A stretch of DNA of 46,753 nucleotides from Marinobacter antarcticus (GCF_011049865.1 NZ_DRGY01000081.1:1-46753), one strand, 5' to 3'. Counted from the first letter of the stretch, positions 10,452 to 20,273 are shown. Notes: generated by a model not told the origin, from the sequence alone. Numbers and translations: made by a program.

Positions 10452-11030
10452 ATGACCAAGAACAAAAACGTTGTCGCCCTGGACCTTCCTATCCCCGAGA
10501 TAGAAGATCTACCTGAGGATGTCAAAAAGTACTTTGATATCTGCATGGAAAAGCTGGGGATGATTCCCAACGTGCTCACGGCCTTCAGCCAGAATTTGAA
10601 GCAACTGGACGCCTTCACCCGCTTCTACAACGAGCTGATGATGGGTGAAAGTGAACTCAGCAAGCTGGAACGGGAAATGGTTGCGGTGGTGGTTTCCTCA
10701 GAAAACAAGTGCTTTTACTGCCTCGTAGCCCACGGCGCAGCGGTGCGGGTGCTAAGCGGCGACCCGGCCCTGGGCGAGCACCTGGTGATGAATTACCGGT
10801 CGGCCAAACTGGATAAGCGCCAGCGTGCCATGCTGGATTTTACATCCCATCTCACGCGCTCTCCGGCAACGGTTGCAGAAGACGAAGTGCAGGCACTTCG
10901 GGATGCCGGCTTCAGCGACAGCGCAATCTGGGATCTGAGCAACGTCATCGGCTTCTACAACATGTCTAACCGCGTCGCGATCGCCAGTGACATGCGCCCG
11001 AACCCTGAATATCACAGCCAGAGCCGCTAA
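10452..11030 (+). CDS. AhpD-like / carboxymuconolactone decarboxylase-family protein (peroxidase-related)
   Basis: A 192-residue all-helical protein of the uncharacterised peroxidase-related branch of the AhpD/CMD superfamily. The redox pair Cys87-Cys90 lies in KCFYCLVAHGAAV, the AhpD-type CxxC followed by the conserved histidine. It starts nine bases after liuE and is probably cotranscribed. Such proteins are thought to act as thiol-dependent peroxidases or disulfide reductases, but this branch has no settled substrate. A protective role against by-products of acyl-CoA oxidation is only a guess from context. Confidence 0.82.
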   Translation: MTKNKNVVALDLPIPEIEDLPEDVKKYFDICMEKLGMIPNVLTAFSQNLKQLDAFTRFYNELMMGESELSKLEREMVAVVVSSENKCFYCLVAHGAAVRVLSGDPALGEHLVMNYRSAKLDKRQRAMLDFTSHLTRSPATVAEDEVQALRDAGFSDSAIWDLSNVIGFYNMSNRVAIASDMRPNPEYHSQSR

Positions 11031-11084
11031 TACGGCCCACCTGGCCCGTTAGTCCTCGACAACAAAGACAACCGGAGGCAGAGA

Positions 11085-12782
11085 ATGAATCAGACTCTTC
11101 CAAGCACCTTTCCAAGCTATACCAGCGGTACCTCCAGCACTCCACTGCTGGGCATGACCATCGGCGAAATGCTTGACCGTACGGCCGCCAAGTATCCCGA
11201 CACCGAGGCGTTGGTGTGTCTGCACCAGGACATTCGCTGGACCTACAAAGAGTTCCTTGCAAAGGTAAATGAAGCGGCGCGGGCCTTTCTGGCTATTGGC
11301 GTCAAGCGCGGTGATCGCGTGGGCATCTGGGCTCCCAATCGTTATGAGTGGACCGTTACCCAGTTTGCCACCGCCAAGATTGGCGCCATTCTGGTCAATA
11401 TCAACCCGGCCTACGGCATGCATGAGCTTGAATACGCCATGAATCTGTCGGGCATCAGCGTTCTGGTCAGCGCAGACAGCTTTAAAGCCTCTGACTACCG
11501 CAAAACACTTTATGATCTGGCGCCCGAACTGAAAACCTGTACACCGGGCAAGATCAAGGCCCAACGGCTCTCTGAACTGCGCGCGGTCATCAACCTGGAC
11601 ACCGAAAAACACGCCGGCATGTGGAGCTGGAACGAATTCACCGGCTTCGCAAATGACGTCAGCCAGGACGACGTAAACAAGGTTCAAAGCCAGCTCCAAT
11701 TCGATGACCCCATCAACATACAGTTCACCTCCGGCACCACCGGCAACCCCAAAGGGGCCACCCTCACCCATCACAATATTCTGAACAACGGGTTCTTTGT
11801 GGGTGAAAGCCAGGTTCTGACGGAAAAAGACCGTCTGGTTATTCCCGTGCCCCTGTACCACTGCTTTGGCATGGTGATGGGCAACCTGGGTTGCATTACC
11901 CACGGCTCCACCATGATCTACCCAAGCGAAGGCTTTGAGCCCAAAGCCGTGCTGCAGGCAGTTCATCAGGAGAAAGCGACGGCACTGTACGGCGTGCCCA
12001 CCATGTTCATCGCACAACTGGCCGAGCCGGAGTTTGAATCCTACGATCTCTCAACCCTGCGCACCGGTATCATGGCGGGTTCCATCTGCCCGGCGGAGGT
12101 GATGAGAAAAGTCAACGGAAAGATGAACATGAAAGAAGTTCAGATCGCCTACGGCATGACCGAAACCAGCCCTGTGTCTACCCAGACCAGCTCCCTCGAC
12201 CCGTTTGAGAAACAGGTCACCACCGTAGGCCGTACTCAACCCCACCTGGAAATCAAAATCGTTGATCCGGCCACCGGCAACGTGCTGCCTCGAGGCGAGA
12301 TTGGTGAGCTGTGCACTCGCGGCTACAGCGTAATGCTGAAGTACTGGAACAACGAAGAAAAAACCCGCGAAGCCATCGACGACGCTGGCTGGATGCATAC
12401 CGAGGATCTGGCCACGATGGACGAAGAAGGCTATATCCAGATTGTTGGCCGCATCAAGGATATGGTGATTCGTGGTGGTGAAAACATCTACCCTAAAGAG
12501 GTTGAGGAATTCCTTTATACCCATCCTTCCATTGAGGAAGTTCAGGTAACCGGTATCCCCCATGATAAGTACGGCGAAGAGCTGGTCGCCTGGGTGAAAC
12601 TGCGCCCTGACTCAGACCCGGTAAACGCCGACGATCTGATGGCCTTTTGCAAAGGCAAAATCGCCCACTTCAAGATCCCCAGAAACTACAAATTCGTGGA
12701 TGCATTCCCGATGACGGTTACCGGCAAGATCCAGAAGTTCAAGATGCGGGAAATTTCCATTGAAGACATGGGGCAAAAATAA
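11085..12782 (+). CDS. AMP-forming acyl-CoA ligase (ACSF2-like)
   Basis: A 565-residue ANL enzyme resembling the medium-chain ACSF2 group. The adenylate-forming loop is [18 protein letters not shown] near residue 211. It is followed by [20 protein letters not shown], the hinge [18 protein letters not shown] and the C-terminal [14 protein letters not shown] with the catalytic lysine. A good ribosome site (GGAGGCAGAGA) precedes the ATG. It is the last gene of the liu block and is followed by a terminator-like hairpin. It may activate isovalerate, or another branched or medium-chain acid, to feed LiuA; acetoacetate is an alternative. Confidence 0.9.
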   Translation: MNQTLPSTFPSYTSGTSSTPLLGMTIGEMLDRTAAKYPDTEALVCLHQDIRWTYKEFLAKVNEAARAFLAIGVKRGDRVGIWAPNRYEWTVTQFATAKIGAILVNINPAYGMHELEYAMNLSGISVLVSADSFKASDYRKTLYDLAPELKTCTPGKIKAQRLSELRAVINLDTEKHAGMWSWNEFTGFANDVSQDDVNKVQSQLQFDDPINIQFTSGTTGNPKGATLTHHNILNNGFFVGESQVLTEKDRLVIPVPLYHCFGMVMGNLGCITHGSTMIYPSEGFEPKAVLQAVHQEKATALYGVPTMFIAQLAEPEFESYDLSTLRTGIMAGSICPAEVMRKVNGKMNMKEVQIAYGMTETSPVSTQTSSLDPFEKQVTTVGRTQPHLEIKIVDPATGNVLPRGEIGELCTRGYSVMLKYWNNEEKTREAIDDAGWMHTEDLATMDEEGYIQIVGRIKDMVIRGGENIYPKEVEEFLYTHPSIEEVQVTGIPHDKYGEELVAWVKLRPDSDPVNADDLMAFCKGKIAHFKIPRNYKFVDAFPMTVTGKIQKFKMREISIEDMGQK

Positions 12783-12799
12783 AACCCTGAGCTATTGCA

Positions 12800-12829
12800 G
12801 GTCCCGGTAACCCCGGGCCCTTTTAGTTT
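12800..12829 (+). terminator. putative terminator at the end of the liu block
   Basis: The arms GGTCCCGG and CCGGGCCC (one internal mismatch) are followed by the T-rich stretch TTTTAGTTT. It lies between the ligase stop and the convergent PepSY gene. A second, overlapping pairing of GGGCCCTTT with AAAGGACCC reaches the minus-strand stop codon and may serve the other direction. Confidence 0.6.
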
Positions 12830-12830
12830 A

Positions 12831-14162
12831 TCAAAGGACCCGGGGTGGCGTTTCAGGTCGACGCCCGCCAGTCCCAGCTCGCCAAATCCACGTAAAACAC
12901 AATATGATCACGGCCAAGGTGAGTAAGATCCAACCGATAATAAAGCGCCTGACGCCCGGCGCCATGGGGATACCCGCTACTGTCGGATCGCTGTCCCCCA
13001 GATAACCAACAATCTCGTCAATACCGGGGAACACAGAGATCAGCACAACCAAAATAGTACAAACCAGTGCAGATGCTGTCCCCCGCCAATAAGCCCTCCC
13101 TGAGAAGCCTCCTTGCCGAAACAGGCGCTTGGCATGGAGATACAGCCCGGAGAGGCACAGCCCACTGAGCATTAAACCGAACAGAAACCAGATAATCTTC
13201 GAAGTAATGCCCGCAAAATTTCCAAAATGCAGCGGGTCCGCCATGTTTTCCCAGTACTCAAACGAGGTGAGATCCGCACCCGACTGCTGTTTGATCAGCA
13301 CCCCGGTATCGCTAACCGTCACCGAGTTAACCCAGTCCCTGAGAAACCAGTCATCGCCTTTGCCTGCAACTCGTAAGCGCGCATCTCCGAAGAAGCTGCC
13401 GGGCGGAAAAATCTGACGTATCTCAAGATCTGGCCTGGCCTGCTGGGCAATGGCCGTCAGCTCATTAACCGTGAGCACAGACGTCTGTTCGGTTATCGCT
13501 TGCTCACTGACTTGTTGCTTTGCAAAAAGCGAATGAGGCACCCCGGTCGCCTCGAGGCCGTACCAGATGCCTGTCACAGCGATGAGAATCGCGAACACCA
13601 AAACCCATAACCCTCCAGTCTTGTGAAGTTCTGTCACCCACGCGTTCTTCTTGCCGGGCTTGAACCTGAGAAATTTTGACCACCACCGCTTGTAGAATAA
13701 CAACGCGGAGGTGATAGAAACGGCGAGACTGATCGCAAACAACGAAACGAAAATAATGCCAATCGGATTCGGGAAAAAAAGTCGCCGATGAAAACTCCGA
13801 AAAAATCGCTGTACGTTAGCCATGCTGCCAACACCCAACACCTCTGCGTTCGATGGATCCACAAAAACCCGTGTTCTTGGCCTATCATTTCTGGCCAACA
13901 CCACCTCAATGGCTGATCTCTGGTAAGGCGGAACCAGGAACATCTGAACCTTGGCCCCAGGAAATTCTTCAAGCACAGATCTGCCGACAGCATCCCAGTC
14001 GATTTCACCCTCAAACGGTTGCACCCGCATCTCGGGGGTCATCAACCAATCAAACTCGAAAGACAGTGTTGCAACCGTGCCACCCCAACAAATAATCAAC
14101 AGCATTATCCCTGTGAATACACCGGTAAAGCTGTGTACATCAAACCATCGCCGTGCGCTCAA
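12831..14162 (-). CDS. PepSY-associated TM helix protein (iron-regulated inner-membrane protein)
   Basis: A 443-residue inner-membrane protein of the PepSY_TM family. The first TM helix follows a short cytoplasmic start (RWFDVHSFTGVFTGIMLLI). A large periplasmic loop with PepSY-like segments comes next, then TM helices near residues 135-160, 190-210, about 320-345, about 365-385 and 405-430. Conserved histidines in the early helices (VHSFTG; RSFHRRLF; LHKTGG) are the kind thought to bind haem. Such proteins sit next to TonB-dependent siderophore receptors and are proposed to help reduce or release imported iron. Here it is divergent from such a receptor, with a Fur-like box between them. Confidence 0.85.
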   Translation of the reverse strand: MSARRWFDVHSFTGVFTGIMLLIICWGGTVATLSFEFDWLMTPEMRVQPFEGEIDWDAVGRSVLEEFPGAKVQMFLVPPYQRSAIEVVLARNDRPRTRVFVDPSNAEVLGVGSMANVQRFFRSFHRRLFFPNPIGIIFVSLFAISLAVSITSALLFYKRWWSKFLRFKPGKKNAWVTELHKTGGLWVLVFAILIAVTGIWYGLEATGVPHSLFAKQQVSEQAITEQTSVLTVNELTAIAQQARPDLEIRQIFPPGSFFGDARLRVAGKGDDWFLRDWVNSVTVSDTGVLIKQQSGADLTSFEYWENMADPLHFGNFAGITSKIIWFLFGLMLSGLCLSGLYLHAKRLFRQGGFSGRAYWRGTASALVCTILVVLISVFPGIDEIVGYLGDSDPTVAGIPMAPGVRRFIIGWILLTLAVIILCFTWIWRAGTGGRRPETPPRVL

Positions 14163-14199
14163 AAACAGACTCCAATTTCTCTTAAATGCAAATACAAAT

Positions 14200-14218
14200 G
14201 ATAATGAATTGCGTTATT
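14200..14218. promoter_or_regulatory. Fur-box-like site between the PepSY gene and the TonB receptor
   Basis: GATAATGAATTGCGTTATT matches 13 of 19 positions of the classical Fur consensus. It overlaps TTGCGT (14209-14214), a possible -35 for the receptor, with TAGTAT (14232-14237) 17 bases downstream or TATAGT at 14230. This predicts iron repression of both divergent genes. Confidence 0.55.
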
Positions 14219-14286
14219 TTTAAAGAAAATATAGTATATGCGGCCACTACGTATAGCAACTAAAACCAGATAAAACAGGCTCGTAT

Positions 14287-16278
14287 ATGGCTGAATATAA
14301 TGACGTTGACCCCACTCCCAAGTTTCACTGCCGCCACTTTCACGCCCTCGGCGCGTGCTGCTTGCTCGGCACAATAGCTCTGTCAACCAGCACCCATGCC
14401 GAGATATTCTCCCTGCCCGAGCTTTTGGTAACCGACGATTCAAGGCATCCCACACAGAACTTCGAGGACGAAGTCATCCAAGACCAGAACAGCTCCCGCT
14501 CCAGCTCTTCAACGGGCGGTGCTGTGCTGCAAAACCTCAACCCGGTGAACACAAGAGACTCATTGAGACTGACGACCCCGGGGCTGATCAATGCGCCGGG
14601 CAACGACCGCTTCAGCGGGCCACCAAAAATCAGAGTCTTCGGCAATACTCAATCTGGCTCGTCAATTGATGGGCTGCCCAGCGTTCTGTTCCAGGCAGCC
14701 GAAGGTGGAGGCTATTCAAACTTTCGTATCCCAACGATCGCGATCGATCGTATCGATGTGCTGAAAGGTGGCAGGGCCGTTGAATACGGTGATAACTCTG
14801 AAGGTGGTATCTTCGTGACCCGCCTCAAGTCGGGCCAGAACTACGATAACCATGCCGCTGTTTCAACGGACTTCAGTGATGCCGGGGAATCTATCCTTCA
14901 GGCGGAGGTCGCAGACAGCACAGACGCCTACGACGTGTACCTGTCTGGAAGCTATCTATACGGAGATTTCGATGGCAGAAAGCCCCCCGACAATCTGGAT
15001 CAACAAAAAGTGGGCAGTACGGCAGGGAAACTGGGGATTAACCTGAGCGACAAAACGCGGCTGGAGTTCACGGGCATTTATAGCGACTCCTCAACAGACA
15101 TCTTCAGAAAGGATCGACCTAACGACGTTTCTTCAGAAAGTCTTTTTTTGGCAGGAACGTTATCACATAACCTGAATGATCAGGCCAGCGTCAAGGTTGG
15201 ATATCTCCGGTCTGATAGTTCAAGCATCTGGCCTGCACGCGATCGCGATCGCTCTATCATCATCGACACATTCTTCTCTGATATTTTCTTTAAAAAAGAT
15301 CTTTCAAAGAACCTTACCTACAGCGGGAGCGTAGGCGCAGAGTATGCCAAAACGAACAATCTCCGAGACAATCGCTGGGACAACACCTTTGACGACTACG
15401 CCCTCAAATGGAGAAATGCCTTAACACTTATGGACAACACCGTCTTCAGCGTTGGCCTGCGAAATACATGGTTTAATAACGACATTGTCCTTGACGGCGC
15501 AGAGCAACCAGACAACCTGACAAAAGACAGCGTGTTCAGTTGGGAGGCGGGCATTGCCCACTCGATCGCGCCAGCAACTCGCCTCAGGGCGAGTGTTGCC
15601 TCCGGGTTCTCGCGTTTTTATAGCATCTACGGCAATTTCGGAACCGACGCCCTGAATCCAAACGGTGCCCAGGATGAAATTCTTGAATCAATGACGTACG
15701 AAATCGGCGTTAATCAGTCGTGGAAGTCTGCAACACTCGATGTCAGCCTTTACACGATTACTCAGGACAATGTGCCCAGGCGCAACGGTGGAGCAATTCA
15801 AAACGTTGATGTGGAACAATCAGGTCTTGAAGCCGCAGTGAGATCGGCACTGACAGACACCATTTTCATTGAAGGCAGTTACACCCACTTGTTCGGCCTC
15901 AAAGCCACACGCGACGATGGCACTGACGCAAACGGCAATATTTTCTATGGCAATAACGGCGTGAATGTCGCTTCCGACCAGGTCACTGTACAAATCGATT
16001 GGAAGCTGAACGATCTGCTATCACTCTGGGCTGCCGGGATGTACGGGACCCCGTTCGAGCGTGAAAACGCTGATGGTACCAAGGACGCCAGGGAAAGAGC
16101 CTATCAGCGCCTGGACATCGGGGCTGGCTGGCGAATTACCAAGAAAGCATCAGCCAGGGTACGCCTCGAAAACATCACCGACGAGAAAGACTTTGGCAGC
16201 ACACTTGAAGGTCAGCCGGTGAATACCGACGGTAGGCTAGGCCGCGTCGCCTGGATCGGATTTGATTACACCTTCTAA
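14287..16278 (+). CDS. TonB-dependent outer-membrane receptor, probable ferric-siderophore type
   Basis: A 663-residue outer-membrane receptor. A signal peptide follows a somewhat long N-terminus (hydrophobic run ALGACCLLGTIALS, then THAE). Next is the plug domain, with PKIRVFGNTQSGSSIDGLPS and IDRIDVLKGGRAVEYGD, the typical end of the plug. A 22-stranded barrel ends in the aromatic residue of the terminal GFDYTF. Pairing with a PepSY protein and a Fur-like site points to a ferric siderophore, though the ligand cannot be named. No strong ribosome site is visible before the chosen ATG, so the start is somewhat uncertain. Confidence 0.9.
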   Translation: MAEYNDVDPTPKFHCRHFHALGACCLLGTIALSTSTHAEIFSLPELLVTDDSRHPTQNFEDEVIQDQNSSRSSSSTGGAVLQNLNPVNTRDSLRLTTPGLINAPGNDRFSGPPKIRVFGNTQSGSSIDGLPSVLFQAAEGGGYSNFRIPTIAIDRIDVLKGGRAVEYGDNSEGGIFVTRLKSGQNYDNHAAVSTDFSDAGESILQAEVADSTDAYDVYLSGSYLYGDFDGRKPPDNLDQQKVGSTAGKLGINLSDKTRLEFTGIYSDSSTDIFRKDRPNDVSSESLFLAGTLSHNLNDQASVKVGYLRSDSSSIWPARDRDRSIIIDTFFSDIFFKKDLSKNLTYSGSVGAEYAKTNNLRDNRWDNTFDDYALKWRNALTLMDNTVFSVGLRNTWFNNDIVLDGAEQPDNLTKDSVFSWEAGIAHSIAPATRLRASVASGFSRFYSIYGNFGTDALNPNGAQDEILESMTYEIGVNQSWKSATLDVSLYTITQDNVPRRNGGAIQNVDVEQSGLEAAVRSALTDTIFIEGSYTHLFGLKATRDDGTDANGNIFYGNNGVNVASDQVTVQIDWKLNDLLSLWAAGMYGTPFERENADGTKDARERAYQRLDIGAGWRITKKASARVRLENITDEKDFGSTLEGQPVNTDGRLGRVAWIGFDYTF

Positions 16279-16324
16279 CCACATTCAGTATGCGTTGAGC
16301 GGGCGTAGAAAACTGCGCCTGAAC

Positions 16325-16362
16325 AGCCCCGGTTCTCCTTAACTGAGCCCGGGGCTTTTTTT
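16325..16362 (+). terminator. rho-independent terminator of the TonB receptor gene
   Basis: The eight-base arms AGCCCCGG (16325-16332) and CCGGGGCT (16349-16356) pair perfectly, with extra CTC/GAG pairing inside, and are followed by a run of seven T. Confidence 0.9.
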
Positions 16363-16380
16363 GGCCTTTGAAAAATCCAT

Positions 16381-16438
16381 TTGACTGAAACTTCGATTCG
16401 TGATGTTATCACAGTTAACATTGTTACCACCGATAACA
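16381..16438 (+). promoter_or_regulatory. promoter and operator dyad of the TetR gene
   Basis: TTGACT (16381-16386) and TGTTAT (16404-16409) form a -35/-10 pair with a 17-base spacer. The -10 overlaps an inverted repeat, TGTTATC (16404-16410) and GATAACA (16432-16438), with further GTTAAC/GTTACC half-sites between. This is a likely autoregulatory operator. It also argues that translation begins at 16460, because the upstream ATG at 16400 would precede the transcript start. Confidence 0.6.
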
Positions 16439-16459
16439 TTTAGCGAGCACGAAAACCCG

Positions 16460-17083
16460 ATGACAAAACCGGCTTACCATCACGGCGACTTACCGTTGCA
16501 AGCCCAGGGTCTGGCCCTCGAAACGCTCAGGGCCCAAGGGGATGCCGCCATAAGTCTGCGCGCCCTCGCCAAGCAGCTCGGCGTCAGCGCACCTGCGCTA
16601 TATCGGCATTTTTCAGATCGCGACACTTTGCTGGCTGAGCTGGCCATCGGTGGGTTTGAGGCACTGACTGACCGCCTGCGCGCCGCAGACCAACAAACCC
16701 CGCGCAAAGCGCTGATCGAGATAGGGCTGGTATACGTAAATTTTGCACAGGAAGAACCCAATCTTTACCGCCTGATGTTCGGCGGCCGCGTTCTGCCCAT
16801 GGGAGTGCATCCACGACTGGATGCTGCCGGCAAGAGTGCATTTAAGGTACTGGAAAACACCGTGGCCCGCGCCCGCCAGCTTGGCTACCTGAAACCCTCG
16901 TCCGTTTCGCTAACAACAGCCGCTGCCTGGTCTCTGGTGCACGGGCTGTCGCAGCTCACAATTGATGGCCACTTGCCGGGTGCAAAGGCCGATCCCATGT
17001 TGACCGAAGGCGTACTGAGCTTGTTTTTAGACGGCGCCCGGTCTGACCACCAACAGCAGTCCCAACAGGATTTAACCCCATGA
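16460..17083 (+). CDS. TetR-family transcriptional regulator
   Basis: A 207-residue TetR-like regulator. The N-terminal helix-turn-helix reads ISLRALAKQLGVSAPALYRHFSDR (split family motif, about residues 31-54). A C-terminal ligand-binding domain of the TetR_C_33/WHG kind follows. The start at 16460 (MTKPAYHHGDL) matches the family N-terminus better than the longer frame. The stop overlaps the start of the FAD oxidoreductase by four bases (ATGA), so the regulator probably controls that enzyme and itself through the upstream dyad. The inducing ligand is unknown. Confidence 0.88.
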   Translation: MTKPAYHHGDLPLQAQGLALETLRAQGDAAISLRALAKQLGVSAPALYRHFSDRDTLLAELAIGGFEALTDRLRAADQQTPRKALIEIGLVYVNFAQEEPNLYRLMFGGRVLPMGVHPRLDAAGKSAFKVLENTVARARQLGYLKPSSVSLTTAAAWSLVHGLSQLTIDGHLPGAKADPMLTEGVLSLFLDGARSDHQQQSQQDLTP

Positions 17084-18705
17084 ACAGCCCCAAACCCAGC
17101 ACCCTTCGCGTTGGCCGACGTTATCGCGAAAACCGTCTTGACGGCCCCTACGATGCCATTGTCATCGGCTCCGGCATTGGCGGCCTGACTACCGCTGCCT
17201 GCATGAGCAAGCTGGGCAAAAAGGTTCTGGTGCTTGAACAGCACTATACCGCCGGTGGATTCACCCACAGCTACGACCGTAACGGCTACGAGTGGGATGT
17301 GGGCGTGCACTACATAGGCGATATGGGTGCAGACCACACCCTCGGCAAACGGCTGTTCGACCACATCACTGACGGTCAGTTGAAATGGGCGCCACTGGAT
17401 GCGCATTACGACCGCATTTTCCTGGGTGATGAACACGTGGACCTGGTTGCAGGCCCCGATGAATTCCGTGCTGAACTGGTCAGAGTGTTCCCGGAAGAAG
17501 AAAAGGCCATCGACACCTACCTGGGTTATCTGCGAAAGGTATCCAAGGCCATGCCGGCGCTTGTTCTGGGTAAAGTACTGCCAGATCTGGCCGCCGGACC
17601 GCTGAGCATGCTCGCCAAACGCCGGGCTCCGGCGTTTCTCAACAAGCCTACCCGCGAGGTGCTGGAGAGCATTACCAGCAACCAGGAACTGATCGCCGTG
17701 CTAACCGGCCAATGGGGCGATAACGGCCTGCCGCCGGCGGAATCCAGCTTTATCATTCACTCACTGATCGCGCGCCATTACCTTCACGGTGGCTACTACC
17801 CTATCGGCGGCGCTTCCGAAATGGCAAAAACCATCATCCCGGTGGTTCAGCAAGGTGGCGGTGACGTGTTCACCTACGCCGACGTGACCGGCATTCTGAT
17901 CGAGAAGGGCAAGGCCGTGGGCGTGCGCATGGCAGACGGCGCGGAGATCCGTTCGCCGCTGGTTATCAGCAACGCAGGCGTGTTCAATACGTTCAACACC
18001 TTGCTGCCCAAAGAGGCGCCCCACTGGGACTATTATCAGGGCAAGCTGACGACCGTAAAACGTTCCATGGCCAGCAACTGCCTGTACATCGGCTTGCTGG
18101 ATACCGCCGAGAATCTGGGCCTGCCGAAAACCAACTACTGGATTTACCCCGGCCCGAACTACGAAAAACAGATTCAGGACTTCATGGACGATCCTGAGGC
18201 CAGCGACATTCCGCTGACCTATATTTCATTCCCTTCCGCCAAGGATCCCAGTTTTTCCGAGCGCTACCCTGGCCGCGCCACCATTGAGATAGTGGCACCC
18301 GGCCCGTTTGAGTGGTACGAGGAATGGGCTGACAAAACCTGGGGGAAACGCGGTGACGAATACGAGGCCAAAAAAGAGGAATACGCCCAACGCCTACTGA
18401 AAAAGCTGTACGAGAAGTTCCCGCACCTGGAAGGGAAGGTGGATTACTACGAATTATCCACCCCACTTTCCACGAACTACTTCTGCCGCTACAGCAAAGG
18501 AGAAATCTACGGTCTGGATCACACACCGGACCGCTTCGAGCTGGACTGGCTGAAGCCCAAAACCCGCATTCCCGGCCTGTATCTCACCGGCCAGGACATC
18601 ATGACCTGCGGCATTGTAGGGGCCATGCTCGGCGGCCTGCTGACCACCGTGGCCGTGAGTGGCTTCAAGGGACTGCCGCTTGCGAAGAAGATGTTTGTGG
18701 GCTAG
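17080..18705 (+). CDS. FAD-dependent oxidoreductase, RetSat/CrtI-like
   Basis: A 541-residue flavoprotein of the phytoene desaturase/carotenoid isomerase/retinol saturase superfamily. The Rossmann FAD motif AIVIGSGIGGLTTAACMSKLG starts near residue 25, then VLEQHYTAGGFTHSY. The C-terminal LYLTGQDIMTCGIVGAMLGG is the usual second FAD-contact segment. The closest described activity by motif is saturation or isomerisation of a polyene such as retinol or a carotenoid-like lipid, but no carotenoid genes are nearby. The substrate is therefore open. It is translationally coupled to the upstream TetR gene. Confidence 0.85.
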   Translation: MNSPKPSTLRVGRRYRENRLDGPYDAIVIGSGIGGLTTAACMSKLGKKVLVLEQHYTAGGFTHSYDRNGYEWDVGVHYIGDMGADHTLGKRLFDHITDGQLKWAPLDAHYDRIFLGDEHVDLVAGPDEFRAELVRVFPEEEKAIDTYLGYLRKVSKAMPALVLGKVLPDLAAGPLSMLAKRRAPAFLNKPTREVLESITSNQELIAVLTGQWGDNGLPPAESSFIIHSLIARHYLHGGYYPIGGASEMAKTIIPVVQQGGGDVFTYADVTGILIEKGKAVGVRMADGAEIRSPLVISNAGVFNTFNTLLPKEAPHWDYYQGKLTTVKRSMASNCLYIGLLDTAENLGLPKTNYWIYPGPNYEKQIQDFMDDPEASDIPLTYISFPSAKDPSFSERYPGRATIEIVAPGPFEWYEEWADKTWGKRGDEYEAKKEEYAQRLLKKLYEKFPHLEGKVDYYELSTPLSTNYFCRYSKGEIYGLDHTPDRFELDWLKPKTRIPGLYLTGQDIMTCGIVGAMLGGLLTTVAVSGFKGLPLAKKMFVG

Positions 18706-18755
18706 AAAACCGAGCAGGCCTTCCGGTCATTGAGTCGGTACAACAAGGCGTAGGA

Positions 18756-20273
18756 TTAATCAGGGGAATGAGTTGGCCCGTGCTGTTTCCGGAACAGAAG
18801 CAGCAAAGGCACCGCTAACAGCGTCATCCACGCCATAAGTTGAAAATCGTTGAGGTAACCTATGGCAGCCGCTTGCCGGCTAAGCTCACCATTGAGAATG
18901 GCTAGTGCCTGATCCGTTGAACCCAAACCTCCCTGCTCCAGCATCCTCTGCACGGGTTCACGGAAAGGCGTGAGCTGCTCCCCCATAACCGCATGATTGA
19001 TCTGGGTGCTGCGCGCCGCGAGGGCGACCATCACTGAGATGCCAATGCTGCTGCCTATATTTCTCATCAGGCTGAACATAGACGTGCCATCGGTGCGGTA
19101 ACGGACCGCGATTGTGGAGAAGGTAATGGTGCTCAGGGGCACGAACACAAGGCCAAGACCGGCGCCCTGAATCAGGCCAGTCTGAACCAGAGCCCAAGGG
19201 CTGATATTCAGATTAAACTCCGCCATCTGGAACAGCGACAGTGACACCAACATAAAGCCGGTACCGATCAGAAAACGAACGTCCACCACGTTCACCAGAC
19301 GCCCGACAACAAGCATGGCAACCATGCTACCTATGCCTCTGGGGGCCAAAACCTCACCGGTAGTGATCACCGAAAAGCCCATCAAACTCTGAAGAAAGGG
19401 CGGCAACAGCGCGAGAGTCGCCAGCAGCACCACGCCAACAATAAAAATAAACACCAAACCTAAAGCCAAGTTGCGGTCCTTGAATAAACCCGGCTCCAGA
19501 AAGGGCGCCTTTGCGGTCATCATGTGTGCCACAAACATATACAGACACACCCCAGCGACCAACGATTCAATAATGATTTCCGTTGAAGAAAACCAGTCCA
19601 GGCCTTGTCCCCGATCCAGCATTAACTGCAAGGAACCGATAGCCAAGGCAAGCAGCCCAAAGCCAAACAGGTCAAAACGCCGCGACACCTTCTCGGTTTC
19701 TTCCACAAACATAAGAATGCCAATCAGCGCGAGGACGCCGAACGGCAGGTTGATCAGAAACACCCACCGCCAGTTGTAATACTCCGTCAGGTAGCCGCCC
19801 AGGGTGGGACCAAGGATCGGGCCAACCATAACGCCCACACCCCACATGGCCATGGCAGAGCCATGCTTTTCTTTCGGATACGTGTCCAGCAGAACCGACT
19901 GGGACAATGGCACTAGCCCCGCGCCAAACACGCCTTGTAACAGGCGGAACAACACTATCCCTTCCAGAGACGTCGCAATGCCGCAAAGCATCGACGTTAA
20001 GGTAAACCCAACTACCGCCGTTACAAACAGTTTTTTTCGACCCATTCGAGCCGCCAGAAAGCCGGTCATGGGTGTCATGATCGCTGCGGCCACAATATAG
20101 GACGTCAGTACCCAGGCAATCTGCTCCGAGGTGGCTGACATACTGCCTTGCATATTAGGCAAGGCCACATTGGCAATGGTGGTATCGACTGCCTGCATGA
20201 TTGTCGCAAGCATGATTGAAACGGTAATCAGCCCTCGATGAGCAACACCGGTGCCGGTGGCCTGTTCACTCAC
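18756..20273 (-). CDS. emrB: DHA2-family multidrug efflux permease, EmrB-like
   Basis: A 505-residue major-facilitator protein with 14 predicted TM helices (DHA2 family). Motifs include LTSYIVAAAIMTPMTGFLAARMGRKKLF, containing the motif A region, and the motif C-like GPILGPTLGGYL near residue 155. It exports hydrophobic or toxic compounds together with the membrane-fusion partner encoded immediately upstream. Its start overlaps that gene's stop (ATGA). The gene name reflects family resemblance rather than proven substrate. Confidence 0.9.
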   Translation of the reverse strand: MSEQATGTGVAHRGLITVSIMLATIMQAVDTTIANVALPNMQGSMSATSEQIAWVLTSYIVAAAIMTPMTGFLAARMGRKKLFVTAVVGFTLTSMLCGIATSLEGIVLFRLLQGVFGAGLVPLSQSVLLDTYPKEKHGSAMAMWGVGVMVGPILGPTLGGYLTEYYNWRWVFLINLPFGVLALIGILMFVEETEKVSRRFDLFGFGLLALAIGSLQLMLDRGQGLDWFSSTEIIIESLVAGVCLYMFVAHMMTAKAPFLEPGLFKDRNLALGLVFIFIVGVVLLATLALLPPFLQSLMGFSVITTGEVLAPRGIGSMVAMLVVGRLVNVVDVRFLIGTGFMLVSLSLFQMAEFNLNISPWALVQTGLIQGAGLGLVFVPLSTITFSTIAVRYRTDGTSMFSLMRNIGSSIGISVMVALAARSTQINHAVMGEQLTPFREPVQRMLEQGGLGSTDQALAILNGELSRQAAAIGYLNDFQLMAWMTLLAVPLLLLFRKQHGPTHSPD

